DNA of 64,000 nt. Origin: Polaribacter porphyrae (lineage in GTDB: Bacteria > Bacteroidota > Bacteroidia > Flavobacteriales > Flavobacteriaceae). The DNA lies in NCBI RefSeq assembly GCF_002954685.1, contig NZ_MSCN01000001.1, positions 1,488,309-1,552,308 of the forward strand. Reading direction: 5' to 3'. Under the pieces are notes generated by a model. That model did not search any database, was not told where the DNA came from, and was given only the letters and a program-made list of their open reading frames with translations. Each line of letters begins with the position of its first letter. The first letter of the stretch is position 1. Made by a program: the position numbers and the translations under genes. Positions 55,312 through 64,000 of this stretch are shown piece by piece.

Positions 55312-56619
55312 ATGTTTAGAAAAATTATTTTTGGTATTCTGTTTTTAATTTCTTCTACTAATTACTCTCAAGAATTAAGAATTATAGATACTGCTACCTA
55401 TAGCTTAAGAAAGGAAATTATAAAAGAGAATGAAACTCAAAACACTCTTTTTTATAAGAATTTAAAGAAGTTGTATAGAGGTAAAAAAAGGAAAGAAATT
55501 ACCAAATTGTATAAAAGTAGTGATGATGAGTTTATCAGTACAATTAAAAAAAATCGATTTGTTTTTGATAAGCGTTTTACCAAATACACAGATAGTATCG
55601 TAAATGTTGTTATTGGTAATAATGATGATTTAAAAAATCTTGAGCTAGATGTTTATATTTCTAAAAACCCAAGTGTAAATGCCATAAATATTGGTAAAGG
55701 TAAAATTATTTTGAATATAGGTTTGTTTAAATATTTACAAAATGAAGATCAATTAATTTCTATTTTAAGCCATGAAATTGCTCACGAAAAGCTACAGCAT
55801 GTAAATAATAATATTATCCATATTGCAGAATTACAAACTTCGAAGAAAAGAAAAGAGCAAGCAAGAAAAATTAGAAAACAAAAATATAATAAGTATAATT
55901 CTTCTTTTAAAATCTTAAAGAATTTAATGTATTCTGATAGTAAGAAAAGACGAAAAAGAGAAATGCAGGCAGATTCTTTGGGGTATCTATTTTTTAAGAA
56001 AACTGCACTTTATAACCCAAACTATTTAAGTGCCTTAAAGCTACTTGCAAAGTTTGAAACGCTACCAACTATAGAATTAGATTCTACCATTTATAAGACT
56101 TTTTTCGACATCCCAAATCAACCTTTTAAAGAAGCTTGGTTAAAAATGGAAGAGTTTTCTGACTATGATTATTCTAAATATAAAGAAAAAATAAATAAAG
56201 ATTCTATTAAATCTCATCCTGAATATCAAGAAAGAATAGACAAATTACAAAAAGATTTTTCTGAATTAAATTTAAAAGATTCTATCCATAAAAATAACAA
56301 TGCTAACTTTATAGAATTACAAAAAATTGCTAAAACTCAAGATATTGTTAGCTTTTTTGATATTGAAGAAAATGGTTTAAGCATTAAGCTAATTCTCTAC
56401 AAACTATCTAAAGACAACGATAATCCGTACTTAAAAAAATGGTTAGGTAAAAATTTTTTAGCACTTTATGAAGCCAAGAAAAAATATCGATTAAATAGAT
56501 ATGTAGATAGGTTAAACCCAAAAGAACAATCTAAAAACTACCAACAATTTTTGAGTTTTATTTGGAATTTATCACTAGATGAAATCAAAAATATTGGAGA
56601 TTATTACAGTAAAGATTAG
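55312..56619 (+). CDS. Exported M48-family metalloprotease
   Basis: A 435-residue protein with a signal peptide (IIFGILFLISSTNYSQ) and the zinc motif HEIAH in ISILSHEIAHEKLQHV; the third ligand is the Glu of EMQADSLGYLF. This is the M48 (HtpX/Oma1) peptidase core, as in BepA-like periplasmic proteases involved in envelope quality control. The second half is helical and lacks clear TPRs. It is divergent from the amidase gene (TATATTCG at 55287-55294 may be its -7 box) and overlaps the convergent gene by 4 bases. Confidence 0.88.
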   Translation: MFRKIIFGILFLISSTNYSQELRIIDTATYSLRKEIIKENETQNTLFYKNLKKLYRGKKRKEITKLYKSSDDEFISTIKKNRFVFDKRFTKYTDSIVNVVIGNNDDLKNLELDVYISKNPSVNAINIGKGKIILNIGLFKYLQNEDQLISILSHEIAHEKLQHVNNNIIHIAELQTSKKRKEQARKIRKQKYNKYNSSFKILKNLMYSDSKKRRKREMQADSLGYLFFKKTALYNPNYLSALKLLAKFETLPTIELDSTIYKTFFDIPNQPFKEAWLKMEEFSDYDYSKYKEKINKDSIKSHPEYQERIDKLQKDFSELNLKDSIHKNNNANFIELQKIAKTQDIVSFFDIEENGLSIKLILYKLSKDNDNPYLKKWLGKNFLALYEAKKKYRLNRYVDRLNPKEQSKNYQQFLSFIWNLSLDEIKNIGDYYSKD

Positions 56620-58112
56620 TAATTTAGTTTTTCGAGCCTAATCTCATCATGCTCTCTATCTTTATTATATTCTCTTAATAAAATATAACCTTCCTTTGCA
56701 ATATAAGGTGATATAAAAAAGTCTTCGGATGACATTGGTATTTGCTCATGTTTCATTTTACCATCTATAATAGAAACAATACCCAAAACCCAACTACGTT
56801 TTCTAGTTTCTTCATCTTTTTTGTAATCTCTATAAAAGAATACAATTCCATTACCTTCCTTGATTCTTTGAGAATATAAATAATCTGAACTCGTATAATA
56901 CGATTTATCTTTTTCTATTTTATTTACTTCTTTAAGAGCAAAATCTTTATCAAAATTTAGCATCATAAAATCAGTGGTTTTTGGGGCTAACGATACTACA
57001 ACATAATATTGTTGACTTTTAAATTTCTCTGCTAAAAAAGAAACACTACCATCATTAAAAATAAAAAACTGCTTTGCTAGTAACTTGTATCCTTTTTCTA
57101 ACTTTCCATTTTTCTTAATATTCATGTACTTACCTGCATCTTCCCAAGAAAAATATTTCTTAAAAATTTCTTTACCTGTATTATCGATTTCAATTTTAAA
57201 TAACCCAAGAGATTTTTTTATATTAAAACCAGTAGATTTATTTTTAGAGTACATCCCAACAATTACAGTTTTATCTTTAAGTACTCTAATCTTAAAAAGA
57301 TGATTATAATCTGACTTTTTACCTTCTAAAGTATAAATGAAATTTAACGCTCCATTTTCAGGATTTATAAAGTGTAAATCTTGTTGTTTACTTCTAAAGT
57401 TTTTTGCCCATAAAACAATATTACCTTCATCTAGATATTCAATGCTAGACTGCATAACCTCATTATTAGGGTTATAATTGTAATCCCATTTTTTAGAATT
57501 ATCAATATTAAAAGCTTCTAGTGTAGTTATGGTTTTAGATTTAAAAGAGTTTCTCAGTAATTTTGATTCTTTAAAAAGTAAATACCCATCATTTATTGCA
57601 AAAGGATATTGAATAAATGGCTTCTTTTTAAGAGCTTTACTTATCTTTTTAGATGGTCTCTCACCCTCAACTAACATATTATCATCAAAATAAAAAGGCT
57701 TTGAGATTTTATTAGTGGTAAGATTTAACGTTCTGTTAGATACGAATTTGTAGTAAGATGTATTACCAAATGAATTCATTTGACTTCTAAAATAAATTTT
57801 ACTCAATATTATTTTATTACCTACTTTTTCTGGCAACATAAAGTTTGAATAATACTTCTTATAAGATTTGTCTAGAAACTCACCATTTGCAACTTTATTT
57901 AAATTTTTGTCTAGTAACGTGTATTCAAAAACTTCGTCTCCATTACTAACTTTATCTAGTCTAGAAATTGTAAAATAACCGTAAATACTTTTATCAATTT
58001 CGTAAATAGGGCTAAAAAGTTCTATTTTACCAGATGCTAATTCTGCCAAACTAGATATTTGAGCTTTAGCTGTAAACGATATAAATAGGATTATAAAGAG
58101 TATGCGTTTCAT
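56616..58112 (-). CDS. Exported protein, unknown, propeller-like
   Basis: A 498-residue protein with a signal peptide (RILFIILFISFTAKAQ). The body is all-beta in style, with many short repeats of the sort SVSFLAEKF and NIVLWAKNF, hinting at a beta-propeller, but no motif allows a family name. A minus-strand TACCTTTG at 58152-58145 is a candidate -7 box. The 3' end overlaps the M48 gene by 4 bases. Confidence 0.7.
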   Translation of the reverse strand: MKRILFIILFISFTAKAQISSLAELASGKIELFSPIYEIDKSIYGYFTISRLDKVSNGDEVFEYTLLDKNLNKVANGEFLDKSYKKYYSNFMLPEKVGNKIILSKIYFRSQMNSFGNTSYYKFVSNRTLNLTTNKISKPFYFDDNMLVEGERPSKKISKALKKKPFIQYPFAINDGYLLFKESKLLRNSFKSKTITTLEAFNIDNSKKWDYNYNPNNEVMQSSIEYLDEGNIVLWAKNFRSKQQDLHFINPENGALNFIYTLEGKKSDYNHLFKIRVLKDKTVIVGMYSKNKSTGFNIKKSLGLFKIEIDNTGKEIFKKYFSWEDAGKYMNIKKNGKLEKGYKLLAKQFFIFNDGSVSFLAEKFKSQQYYVVVSLAPKTTDFMMLNFDKDFALKEVNKIEKDKSYYTSSDYLYSQRIKEGNGIVFFYRDYKKDEETRKRSWVLGIVSIIDGKMKHEQIPMSSEDFFISPYIAKEGYILLREYNKDREHDEIRLEKLNY

Positions 58113-58502
58113 AGCTTTATTTTAAAGTTTTTAATTTTGGTTGACAAAGGTAATAATTGTTCTTTCTTCTAAATAGTTTTGAGAGCATTTTGTAGCATTG
58201 TTCAACAAAATGAAGAGTTTCTTAATTCTAAATTGCAATAGTACCAACTTAAACGACTAAAATTAAACTTTTATCCTTCTTCTAAATCAATTTCTAAAAG
58301 TATTGGTTTCTAATCTTTTATAGAAAATCATTATAAAATCAATGAAATGAAAAGTGATTCAGTATTACAACCAAATTTTGGAGTTTTTCTTTTTGACTTT
58401 CTAAGTAAAAAGACCGAAATTCGCTAATTCTGATTATAATGAATTAAAATTCAGTATATCAAAAAAGAGCTGTAAAGTATTCGAAATATAATATCAAATA
58501 AA
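58113..58502. other. Gene-free stretch before the AraC-type gene
   Basis: A 390-base interval between divergent genes. I see no ORF of note, no RNA gene and no strong hairpin. The only clear signal is the minus-strand TACCTTTG at 58152-58145, the probable -7 element of the left-hand gene. No full-consensus promoter is seen for the AraC-type gene. Confidence 0.6.
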
Positions 58503-59582
58503 ATGAAAACCTTTGAACAAATCATACTTTTATTAGTTTCTGGTCAGGGTTTATTGTTGAGTATTGCTTTGCTTTCATCTATATTAAAGAAAAACTACTC
58601 GAATTTTTTTCTTGGCATAATTACTACTATAGTTACCCTAGAAATTTTAAATACTTGGGCAATAAGAGCATCATATCACAGTATTGAAAATTCATTTCCT
58701 TTTTGGGTATTAGGTTCTTATTTATCATTTCCACCTGCTTTATGGTTTTTTTTGAAATTTAACACCAGACCTACATTTCAACTTAAATCGAAACACTATC
58801 TTCTTTTTGCACCAGCATTTATTGAAATAATAGTAGAATTATTTTCATTTTACTATAATAAATTGATGAGAGCAAATTACAGTTTAATAGAAAATTCTGT
58901 TTGGTTTACTTTAACCGAAATAGTTCCTGTAATTGCAATGATTTTTGTGTTGGTTATTTTTGCAAAGGAATTGAATAGATTAAATAATCGTCTTAAAAAA
59001 AATTCAAATGCTAAAAATAAATTTCTACAGATTTCAAAACTATATATCTTTTTTTCTATTTTTTCACTCTTAACAATATTTTGGATATTGATTACAATTT
59101 TTAATGTTCAACTCTTTACTTTTATAGAAGTAACACTATTACTTTTCCTCTTTATGCTTGGTTATATTGGTTATTTTAAACCATCATTTTTTGATATTCC
59201 CAAAATTTTGAAAAATGAAATCATTAGAGAAAAATTTTCACAGTATGATGACGAAAAAGAACTAAAAAGACTAAAAAATATTTTTGAAAATGAAAAGATA
59301 TTTAAGCAAAAGAAACTGTCATTGAAAGATGTTTCGACTCATCTCAATTTACCTGAACGTTATGTTTCAAGCATCATTAAAGCTTATCATAATACTACTT
59401 TTACCTCATTTGTAAATTCTTTTAGAGTGGCTGATGTAATTCAAAGAATTAAAGATCCAAAAGAAAGTAATAAAACACTTATTGGCATTGCTATGGAATC
59501 TGGCTTCAACTCCAAATCTTCTTTTAATAGTATTTTCAAGGCAACTACTGGAAAAAATCCTTCAAGTTTTTTAAAAAGATAA
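58503..59582 (+). CDS. Membrane-bound AraC-family regulator
   Basis: A 359-residue regulator. The first 225 residues hold about seven membrane segments (such as IILLLVSGQGLLLSIALLSS); the C-terminal AraC helix-turn-helix pair (about 260-358) reads LSLKDVSTHLNLPERYVSSI, then IGIAMESGFNSKSSFNSIFK and TGKNPSSF. Such 7TM-AraC regulators are widespread in Bacteroidota and would sense a signal at the membrane. The DUF2268-like protease gene follows in the same direction at 59681 and may be a target, which is inference. Confidence 0.88.
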   Translation: MKTFEQIILLLVSGQGLLLSIALLSSILKKNYSNFFLGIITTIVTLEILNTWAIRASYHSIENSFPFWVLGSYLSFPPALWFFLKFNTRPTFQLKSKHYLLFAPAFIEIIVELFSFYYNKLMRANYSLIENSVWFTLTEIVPVIAMIFVLVIFAKELNRLNNRLKKNSNAKNKFLQISKLYIFFSIFSLLTIFWILITIFNVQLFTFIEVTLLLFLFMLGYIGYFKPSFFDIPKILKNEIIREKFSQYDDEKELKRLKNIFENEKIFKQKKLSLKDVSTHLNLPERYVSSIIKAYHNTTFTSFVNSFRVADVIQRIKDPKESNKTLIGIAMESGFNSKSSFNSIFKATTGKNPSSFLKR

Positions 59583-59680
59583 AAATATGTCCAGAAACAT
59601 GTTTTTGGACATCAAAACTTTATTTTAAGACCTTTAAGAGATAGAAAAATCATTGTTTTGTGGTCTTAATACTACTTTTT

Positions 59681-60562
59681 ATGAAAAATACATTTATCTT
59701 ATTTATTTTCCTTTTTGGAATACAAACCGTTATTAAAAGTCAAGAAAATTTTGCGGAAACCCCATTAGAAGCAAAATTTATCACAGAAGATTTTGAAAGA
59801 TTTTGGCAAGCATTTGATAAAATAGAAAAAATAAAAGGAAATCCTTTTGACTATTATTTGAAAAACGCATCAGAAGGGTTAAGTCCTTTAGTGGGTTATT
59901 TTGATTCAAAAGTTCTTTATAAAACTGTTAAGGAAAGAAAAAAGGACTATTTAAAATCAAGAAATGTTTTGGATAGTTTGTACAAAAAAGAAAATGAGAT
60001 TAAAGATGCTTACAAACAAATGAAAAAATGGTATCCAATTGCAAAGTTCCCACCAGTATATTTTGCTGTTGGAATGTTTACCACTGGTGGAACTGTGACA
60101 GATAAAGGATTGCTAATAGGATCTGAAATGCTAAAAAATTTAGATGGACTTACTGGGTTAGTTTCTCATGAACTTATACACTATCAACAAAATATTTCAG
60201 GTAAAGATAATCTTCTAAAACAATCTATAATTGAGGGTAGTGCAGATTTTATTGGAGAATTAATTTCTGGTAAACACATAAATTTAGTCCCTTTTAATTA
60301 TGGTAATAAAAATGAAGAAGCACTTTGCAAGGAATTTGTAAAAGTAATGGATAGTAAAGATTATAACGATTGGTTGTATGGAACAAGCGGAAAAGATAAT
60401 AGACCTAATGATCTAGGCTACTGGATTGGTTATAAAATAACTAAATCATATTTCGAAAAAACACCTGATAAGAAACAAGCTATAAAAGATATTTTAAACA
60501 TTAAAGAACCAACAGAATTTCTTAAGGAAAGTGGTTATTTAGAAAAATATATAAAACAATAA
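59681..60562 (+). CDS. Exported DUF2268-like putative zinc protease
   Basis: A 293-residue protein from ATG 59681, giving a signal peptide (NTFILFIFLFGIQTVIKSQ); the frame extends to 59660, but that adds seven residues without effect. The zinc motif HELIH is in GLVSHELIHYQQN, and EGSADFIGELISG has the pattern of a downstream Glu ligand, as in DUF2268/gluzincin proteins. Substrate unknown. It lies 98 bases after the AraC-type gene. Confidence 0.75.
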   Translation: MKNTFILFIFLFGIQTVIKSQENFAETPLEAKFITEDFERFWQAFDKIEKIKGNPFDYYLKNASEGLSPLVGYFDSKVLYKTVKERKKDYLKSRNVLDSLYKKENEIKDAYKQMKKWYPIAKFPPVYFAVGMFTTGGTVTDKGLLIGSEMLKNLDGLTGLVSHELIHYQQNISGKDNLLKQSIIEGSADFIGELISGKHINLVPFNYGNKNEEALCKEFVKVMDSKDYNDWLYGTSGKDNRPNDLGYWIGYKITKSYFEKTPDKKQAIKDILNIKEPTEFLKESGYLEKYIKQ

Positions 60563-60677
60563 AATTATAGAGGAAACAAATATGTAGAAATTTTATTAGT
60601 ATTACTAAAAAATACCTTAACCCATAATATAATTTATTGCTAATTCTTATTTTACTTCAAAAATCTTTTTTAAAATT

Positions 60678-60709
60678 AAAAAAGAGCTTGGAAAACCAAG
60701 CTCTTTTTT
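60678..60709. terminator. Bidirectional terminator
   Basis: A 14-bp perfect stem (arms AAAAAAGAGCTTGG and CCAAGCTCTTTTTT, AAAA loop) between the protease gene and the converging E2 gene. Confidence 0.9.
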
Positions 60710-60729
60710 GCCTCTATATTTTATAGTTT

Positions 60730-62079
60730 TTAAAAATCTTGGTTTACATCCCAAGCTTCTAAAGTTTCTTTTAAAGTTTTTATAAACATACCTCCTAAAG
60801 CACCATTTACAACTCTATGATCGTAAGAATGTGACACAAACATTTTTTGTCTTATCCCTATAAAATCACCTTCTGGAGTTTCAATAACTGCTGGTACTTT
60901 ACGAATAGCTCCTAAAGCTAAAATAGCTACTTGTGGTTGGTTTATAATTGGGGTACCCATAACAGAACCAAAACTACCAACATTTGTTACAGTATAAGTA
61001 CCATCTTGAATTTCATCTGGTTTTAAGGCATTGTTTCTTGCCCTAGTTGCCAAATCGTTTACAGATTTTGTCATCCCTACCAAATTTAACTGGTCTGCAT
61101 TTTTTATAACAGGTACAATTAAATTTCCATCAGGCAAAGCAGCAGCCATTCCTAAATTTATATTTTTCTTTTTGATGATGTTATCACCATCAACCATAAT
61201 ATTAATTAACGGGTATTTTTTAATGGTAGAAGCAACAGCTTGCATTAAAATTGGTGTAAACGTTAGCTTCTCTCCTTCTCTTTTAAAGAAAGCATCTTTA
61301 ACTTTACTTCTCCATTTTACGATGTTTGTCACATCAATTTCTATAAACGATTGTACATGAGCAGAGGTTTGTACTGAAGCAACCATGTGTTTGGCTATCA
61401 GCTTACCCATTCTACTCATTTCTATAATTTCGTCTCCTCCATTTACTGAAACTGGAGCTGCTTTTGGTGCTGGTTTAGATTCTTGTTTTGGAGTATCTGT
61501 TTTTTGAGATTGCTTCACTTCGTTCGCAATGACAGGAGCATTTACTTTTGAAGAGCTGCCTCTATTTTCTAAATATCCTAAAATATCATTTTTAGTAACT
61601 CTACCTTCTTTACCTGTGCCAGTAATAGTTTCTAATTCTTCCATAGAAACGCCTTCAGTTTCTGCAATATTTCTTACTAATGGCGAGTAAAACCTACCAG
61701 AATCTGATGTTTTAGTGATTGGTATATTTTTAACTTCAATGGCTTTTTCGATAGTTTTTTCTACTTCCTTTAGTTGAGATTCTTCAATTGAAGATTTCTC
61801 GACTGTACTCGAAATGTTAGTGGAACTTGAATCTTCGCCTTCAGTTTCTATAACAGCAATTGTGTCACCAACAGCAACAATAGCATCTTTTTCAAATAAT
61901 ATTTCTACTAAAGTTCCTTCAACTTCACTTGGTACTTCAGAATCTACTTTATCTGTAGCAATTTCTACAACAGCTTCATCCAACTCAATAGTATCTCCTA
62001 CCTCTTTTAGCCAAGAAGTAATTGTTGCTTCTGCAACACTTTCACCCATTTTAGGTAACTTTAATTCGAATCTCGCCAT
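60730..62079 (-). CDS. Dihydrolipoamide acyltransferase (2-oxo acid dehydrogenase E2)
   Basis: A 449-residue E2 from ATG 62079, which opens ARFELKLPKMGESVAEAT, the standard start of a lipoyl domain; the lipoyl Lys is in IATDKVDSEV. The E3-binding domain follows (PLVRNIAETEGVSMEELETI, GKEGRVTKNDIL), then the catalytic domain with HSYDHRVVNG (HxxxD). One lipoyl domain, as in branched-chain or 2-oxoglutarate E2; which substrate cannot be decided. Both flexible linkers contain sequences that look like dispersed repeats of flavobacterial genomes. A minus-strand TACTTTTG at 62109-62102 is a likely -7 box and supports this start over the upstream extension. Confidence 0.93.
   Translation of the reverse strand: MARFELKLPKMGESVAEATITSWLKEVGDTIELDEAVVEIATDKVDSEVPSEVEGTLVEILFEKDAIVAVGDTIAVIETEGEDSSSTNISSTVEKSSIEESQLKEVEKTIEKAIEVKNIPITKTSDSGRFYSPLVRNIAETEGVSMEELETITGTGKEGRVTKNDILGYLENRGSSSKVNAPVIANEVKQSQKTDTPKQESKPAPKAAPVSVNGGDEIIEMSRMGKLIAKHMVASVQTSAHVQSFIEIDVTNIVKWRSKVKDAFFKREGEKLTFTPILMQAVASTIKKYPLINIMVDGDNIIKKKNINLGMAAALPDGNLIVPVIKNADQLNLVGMTKSVNDLATRARNNALKPDEIQDGTYTVTNVGSFGSVMGTPIINQPQVAILALGAIRKVPAVIETPEGDFIGIRQKMFVSHSYDHRVVNGALGGMFIKTLKETLEAWDVNQDF
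61506..61533. repeat. Dispersed-repeat-like sequence in the E2 linker (copy type A)
   Basis: On the coding strand, the sequence runs GTCATTGCGAACGAAGTG followed by AAGCAATCTC. It has ATTGC/GCAAT ends and matches what I know as a short dispersed, mostly intergenic repeat in flavobacterial genomes. Here it is in frame and encodes IANEVKQSQ in the linker between the E3-binding and catalytic domains. Confidence 0.65.
61793..61816. repeat. Dispersed-repeat-like sequence in the E2 linker (copy type B)
   Basis: On the coding strand: CATTTCGAGTACAGTCGAG followed by AAATC, with TCGA inverted ends. It resembles a second common flavobacterial dispersed repeat. It is in frame and encodes ISSTVEKSS in the linker between the lipoyl and E3-binding domains. 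Confidence 0.6.
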
Positions 62080-62190
62080 TTTTGATGCTTTTAACAGACT
62101 GCAAAAGTACAAAAAAGGGATGAAATTTTATTAATTTTTATTTCAAAAAATGTAGTTAAAAATATTTTACAATTATATTATTCACAAAAT

Positions 62191-62240
62191 AAAAGCTTAT
62201 AAATAATTAAATTTTAAATTTTAATCATTTATAAGCTTAA
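62191..62240 (-). terminator. Hairpin 3' of the helical lipoprotein gene
   Basis: Arms AAGCTTATAAAT (62193-62204) and ATTTATAAGCTT (62227-62238) are perfect inverted repeats; on the minus strand a T-rich stretch follows. Its place 30 bases after the stop fits a terminator, although the loop is long and AT-rich. Confidence 0.6.
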
Positions 62241-62269
62241 AAAATTAAACTTTATTCAATAGAAAGTTT

Positions 62270-62818
62270 CTAATTACTTACTCTTCTTTTAGCTCTTTCT
62301 AACTCTTTTTTTGCTTTAGCCAACGCTCTTTCTGCTCTTTTCAATTCTCTTTCAGCATCTTTCTTTGCTTGTTCTTTAGAATCTGTGCCAGAAATTGCAT
62401 CTTTTAATAAAATGCCAAGTTCATCAATCATGGTTATAATTTGATTGTTTGCGTATTCTTTATCTACATAAATACGCAATGTGTTATCTGTTAATTTACA
62501 ATCGTATAACTTTTCTCCATTTTCTTTTTTAATCCATCTATAAGTGCCTCCACTAACTGTAAGATTCGACTTCTCTAATTTATCTACCAACATTTTCTTT
62601 AAATTACCTGTTTTACTCTCGTGAAATTTTGCTGTAAACTTATAAATATTATCATTTCTTTTTATTGAAACTGATGAGTTCGATTCTTTATCATCTGTAT
62701 CAAAAGTAATAGAATACGAAGTCTGTTTTTTGGGAGTTTCTGGAGTTTTTGGTGTCTGTGCATTACCACATGATAAGAAAAATAAACTAATTGCTACTGT
62801 TAAAAATAATTGTTTCAT
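62270..62818 (-). CDS. Lipoprotein with helical C-terminus, unknown
   Basis: A 182-residue lipoprotein from ATG 62818 (lipobox FLSC, Cys at about residue 17). A beta-rich middle (YSITFDTDDKESNSSVSIK, YRWIKKENGEKLYDCKLTD) is followed by a strongly basic-acidic helix at the end (DAERELKRAERALAKAKKEL). No family recognised. The minus-strand TACATTTG at 62853-62846 is a likely -7 element; it would overlap an upstream in-frame start at 62848 and so supports 62818. Confidence 0.7.
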   Translation of the reverse strand: MKQLFLTVAISLFFLSCGNAQTPKTPETPKKQTSYSITFDTDDKESNSSVSIKRNDNIYKFTAKFHESKTGNLKKMLVDKLEKSNLTVSGGTYRWIKKENGEKLYDCKLTDNTLRIYVDKEYANNQIITMIDELGILLKDAISGTDSKEQAKKDAERELKRAERALAKAKKELERAKRRVSN

Positions 62819-62935
62819 GGTTTTTGTTTTTTTATGATTATGGTACAAATGTAAAATCGAATTTTAGTTAAACCATATAAAAACAGACCGTTAACCTAGC
62901 ATTAACGTTAATTATCTTGGTTTAAAATTTAACTA

Positions 62936-64000
62936 TTAATTTTTATTGATATTGATGATTTTTATTGCTATACTTAAGAACTCATCTTTATCAATTTTAG
63001 TTTGATTTACATAATTCTCTGGTATAAAATCTTCTCTTGGAGTACTATTAATATGAAATAATTTTTCAGCTGGCATATTATAAGCAAAAGAGAAATTTTT
63101 AAGAGGTATTGTATACACAGCACCTAATAATTTTCGCATTTCTGTGCCTATTATAGTTGCTCTTTTCAAACCATCTAAACCAATAGTTAAACCCTCTCCC
63201 ATACTCCCTGTCCATCTTCCAGATAAGACTATTAATGTTTTTTTATATTGTATTCCTCTTGGAGTTACATATTCCACAAAGGTTCTTTTTATTTTTGGTT
63301 GGCTGTCAAAGCTTTCTAATAATAAATGCTTTTGATAAGGTTTTTCTTTACCAATAAACCTACTCATAATACCTTTTGCAACGTAAGTATTTCCTCCACT
63401 TACCGTGTTTCTTAAGTCTAAAATAATTGCTTTTGTGTTAGATAATTCGTTTAATGCCTTATCAAAAACCGATATTAATTTATTATTACCAAGAGAATTA
63501 TTTATAGTTATAACTCCAATATTATTAATGGTTTTAGTTGATATTAATGATGATGTATTTTTGAGAATAAGTTTATCAATATCTAATGTAAAGTAAGTAC
63601 CATTTGTTAATTTTAGCTTTAAAATTCTTGGGTTGTTATATGTTCCGTAAATTATTTTATTGATAATATATGCCCTTACTTTTGGATTGGTTTTATCAGT
63701 ACAAAAAATAGGAAAATCTTGAATTGCCTTATTGTAATCAACTCCATTAAAAGATATAACTTCTGCTTTTAAAATATTTGTTTTTAAGTTCATAATGTTT
63801 GATGCCCAGACATTTTCTATAAAAAATTTATTGTTTTTTTCTGATAAATAAATTGGCGAGAATGTTCTGTAAGATTTATTATTATTTGTATTTAACAAAA
63901 AGTGATTGTCATGAAATTCATACAAAATATGCTCAAAAAACAACGTAACTTCTTCTAAAGTTTTTAAATCTTTAATTTGGTTTGAATAATAATTTTTGAT
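62936..64000 (-). CDS. S41-family C-terminal processing peptidase, 5' end outside window
   Basis: The minus-strand frame is open to the last base, so the N-terminus is missing; a TTG at 63943 is internal. The visible 354 residues carry the tail-specific protease core: AIILDLRNTVSGGNTYVA, the nucleophile Ser in VLSGRWTGSMGEGLTIGLDG and the downstream RATIIGTEMRKLLGA. Most S41 enzymes also have a PDZ domain, for which there is no clear trace here. Probably secreted, but the signal peptide is outside the window. Confidence 0.82.
   Translation of the reverse strand: MKNYYSNQIKDLKTLEEVTLFFEHILYEFHDNHFLLNTNNNKSYRTFSPIYLSEKNNKFFIENVWASNIMNLKTNILKAEVISFNGVDYNKAIQDFPIFCTDKTNPKVRAYIINKIIYGTYNNPRILKLKLTNGTYFTLDIDKLILKNTSSLISTKTINNIGVITINNSLGNNKLISVFDKALNELSNTKAIILDLRNTVSGGNTYVAKGIMSRFIGKEKPYQKHLLLESFDSQPKIKRTFVEYVTPRGIQYKKTLIVLSGRWTGSMGEGLTIGLDGLKRATIIGTEMRKLLGAVYTIPLKNFSFAYNMPAEKLFHINSTPREDFIPENYVNQTKIDKDEFLSIAIKIININKN

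Noticed and set aside
62193..62238. Long inverted repeat considered as the end of an insertion element
   Set aside because: No transposase remnant or target duplication nearby; it lies just past a stop codon and fits a terminator.

Overview
The window is about 64 kb of very AT-rich DNA, and it looks like a chromosomal segment of a marine-type Bacteroidota, most likely Flavobacteriaceae (Polaribacter/Tenacibaculum-like). Reasons: promoters of the TTG-N20-TAnnTTTG kind, A-rich leaders without Shine-Dalgarno sequences, many exported lipoproteins with LxxC lipoboxes, a Rho with a Lys/Asn-rich insertion, BshC, a 7TM-HD PgpH, and the order coaX / outer-membrane protein / TPR protein / lptC / CNNM-CBS protein / PpiD. 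There is no phage, insertion sequence, CRISPR array or rRNA operon. Both ends cut a gene: a glycosyltransferase at the left and an S41 peptidase at the right.

Layout. 2-7080: a same-strand run with a processive glycosyltransferase, a TPR plus beta-barrel outer-membrane protein, a DUF4838 lipoprotein and a DUF1573 lipoprotein; I read it as an exopolysaccharide synthesis/export locus with a Pga-like plan. 7110-13917: a BON-LysM protein, a glyoxalase-like gene broken by an in-frame TAG, two small membrane proteins, rlmF-bshC, and a secreted M14 carboxypeptidase. 14049-22271: a small membrane protein, tRNA-Phe, then the coaX-to-PpiD envelope gene run. 22363-24647: rho and a DUF4293 protein, divergent. 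24675-28307: a two-component module (LuxR-type regulator, lipoprotein, TPR histidine kinase) preceded by three CCCCATAAATGGG sites next to a good promoter. 28282-31955: phosphodiesterase, truA, an ABC exporter, a lipoprotein. 32008-37452: c-di-AMP synthase CdaA, an orphan ExbD, a DJ-1-like lipoprotein, three tRNAs (Ser, Pro, Arg), and the probable c-di-AMP hydrolase PgpH. 37585-46192: thiolase, NlpC/P60 peptidase, TPR protein, gyrA, and clpC with a sigma54-like promoter. 46251-49346: an operon of a Tiki/ChaN/EreA-like lipoprotein, a BlaI repressor and an M56 (BlaR1-like) protease behind a 34-bp palindrome. 49417-60562: a giant TraB/GumN protein, an FN3 lipoprotein, an exported amidase, an M48 protease, an unknown exported protein, a membrane AraC regulator and a DUF2268-like protease. 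60678-64000: a lipoyl-dependent E2 acyltransferase whose two linkers each carry a dispersed-repeat-like sequence, a lipoprotein and a partial S41 peptidase.

How it fits together: most genes serve the cell envelope (polysaccharide export, LPS transport, periplasmic folding, proteases, c-di-AMP turnover) or core housekeeping (gyrA, rho, clpC, truA, rlmF, tRNAs). The less described parts are the BlaI/M56/Tiki-like operon with its palindrome, the Pga-like locus with DUF4838, the multi-site operator of the two-component module, and the repeat sequences inside the E2 gene. All functions are read from sequence alone; no database search was run.
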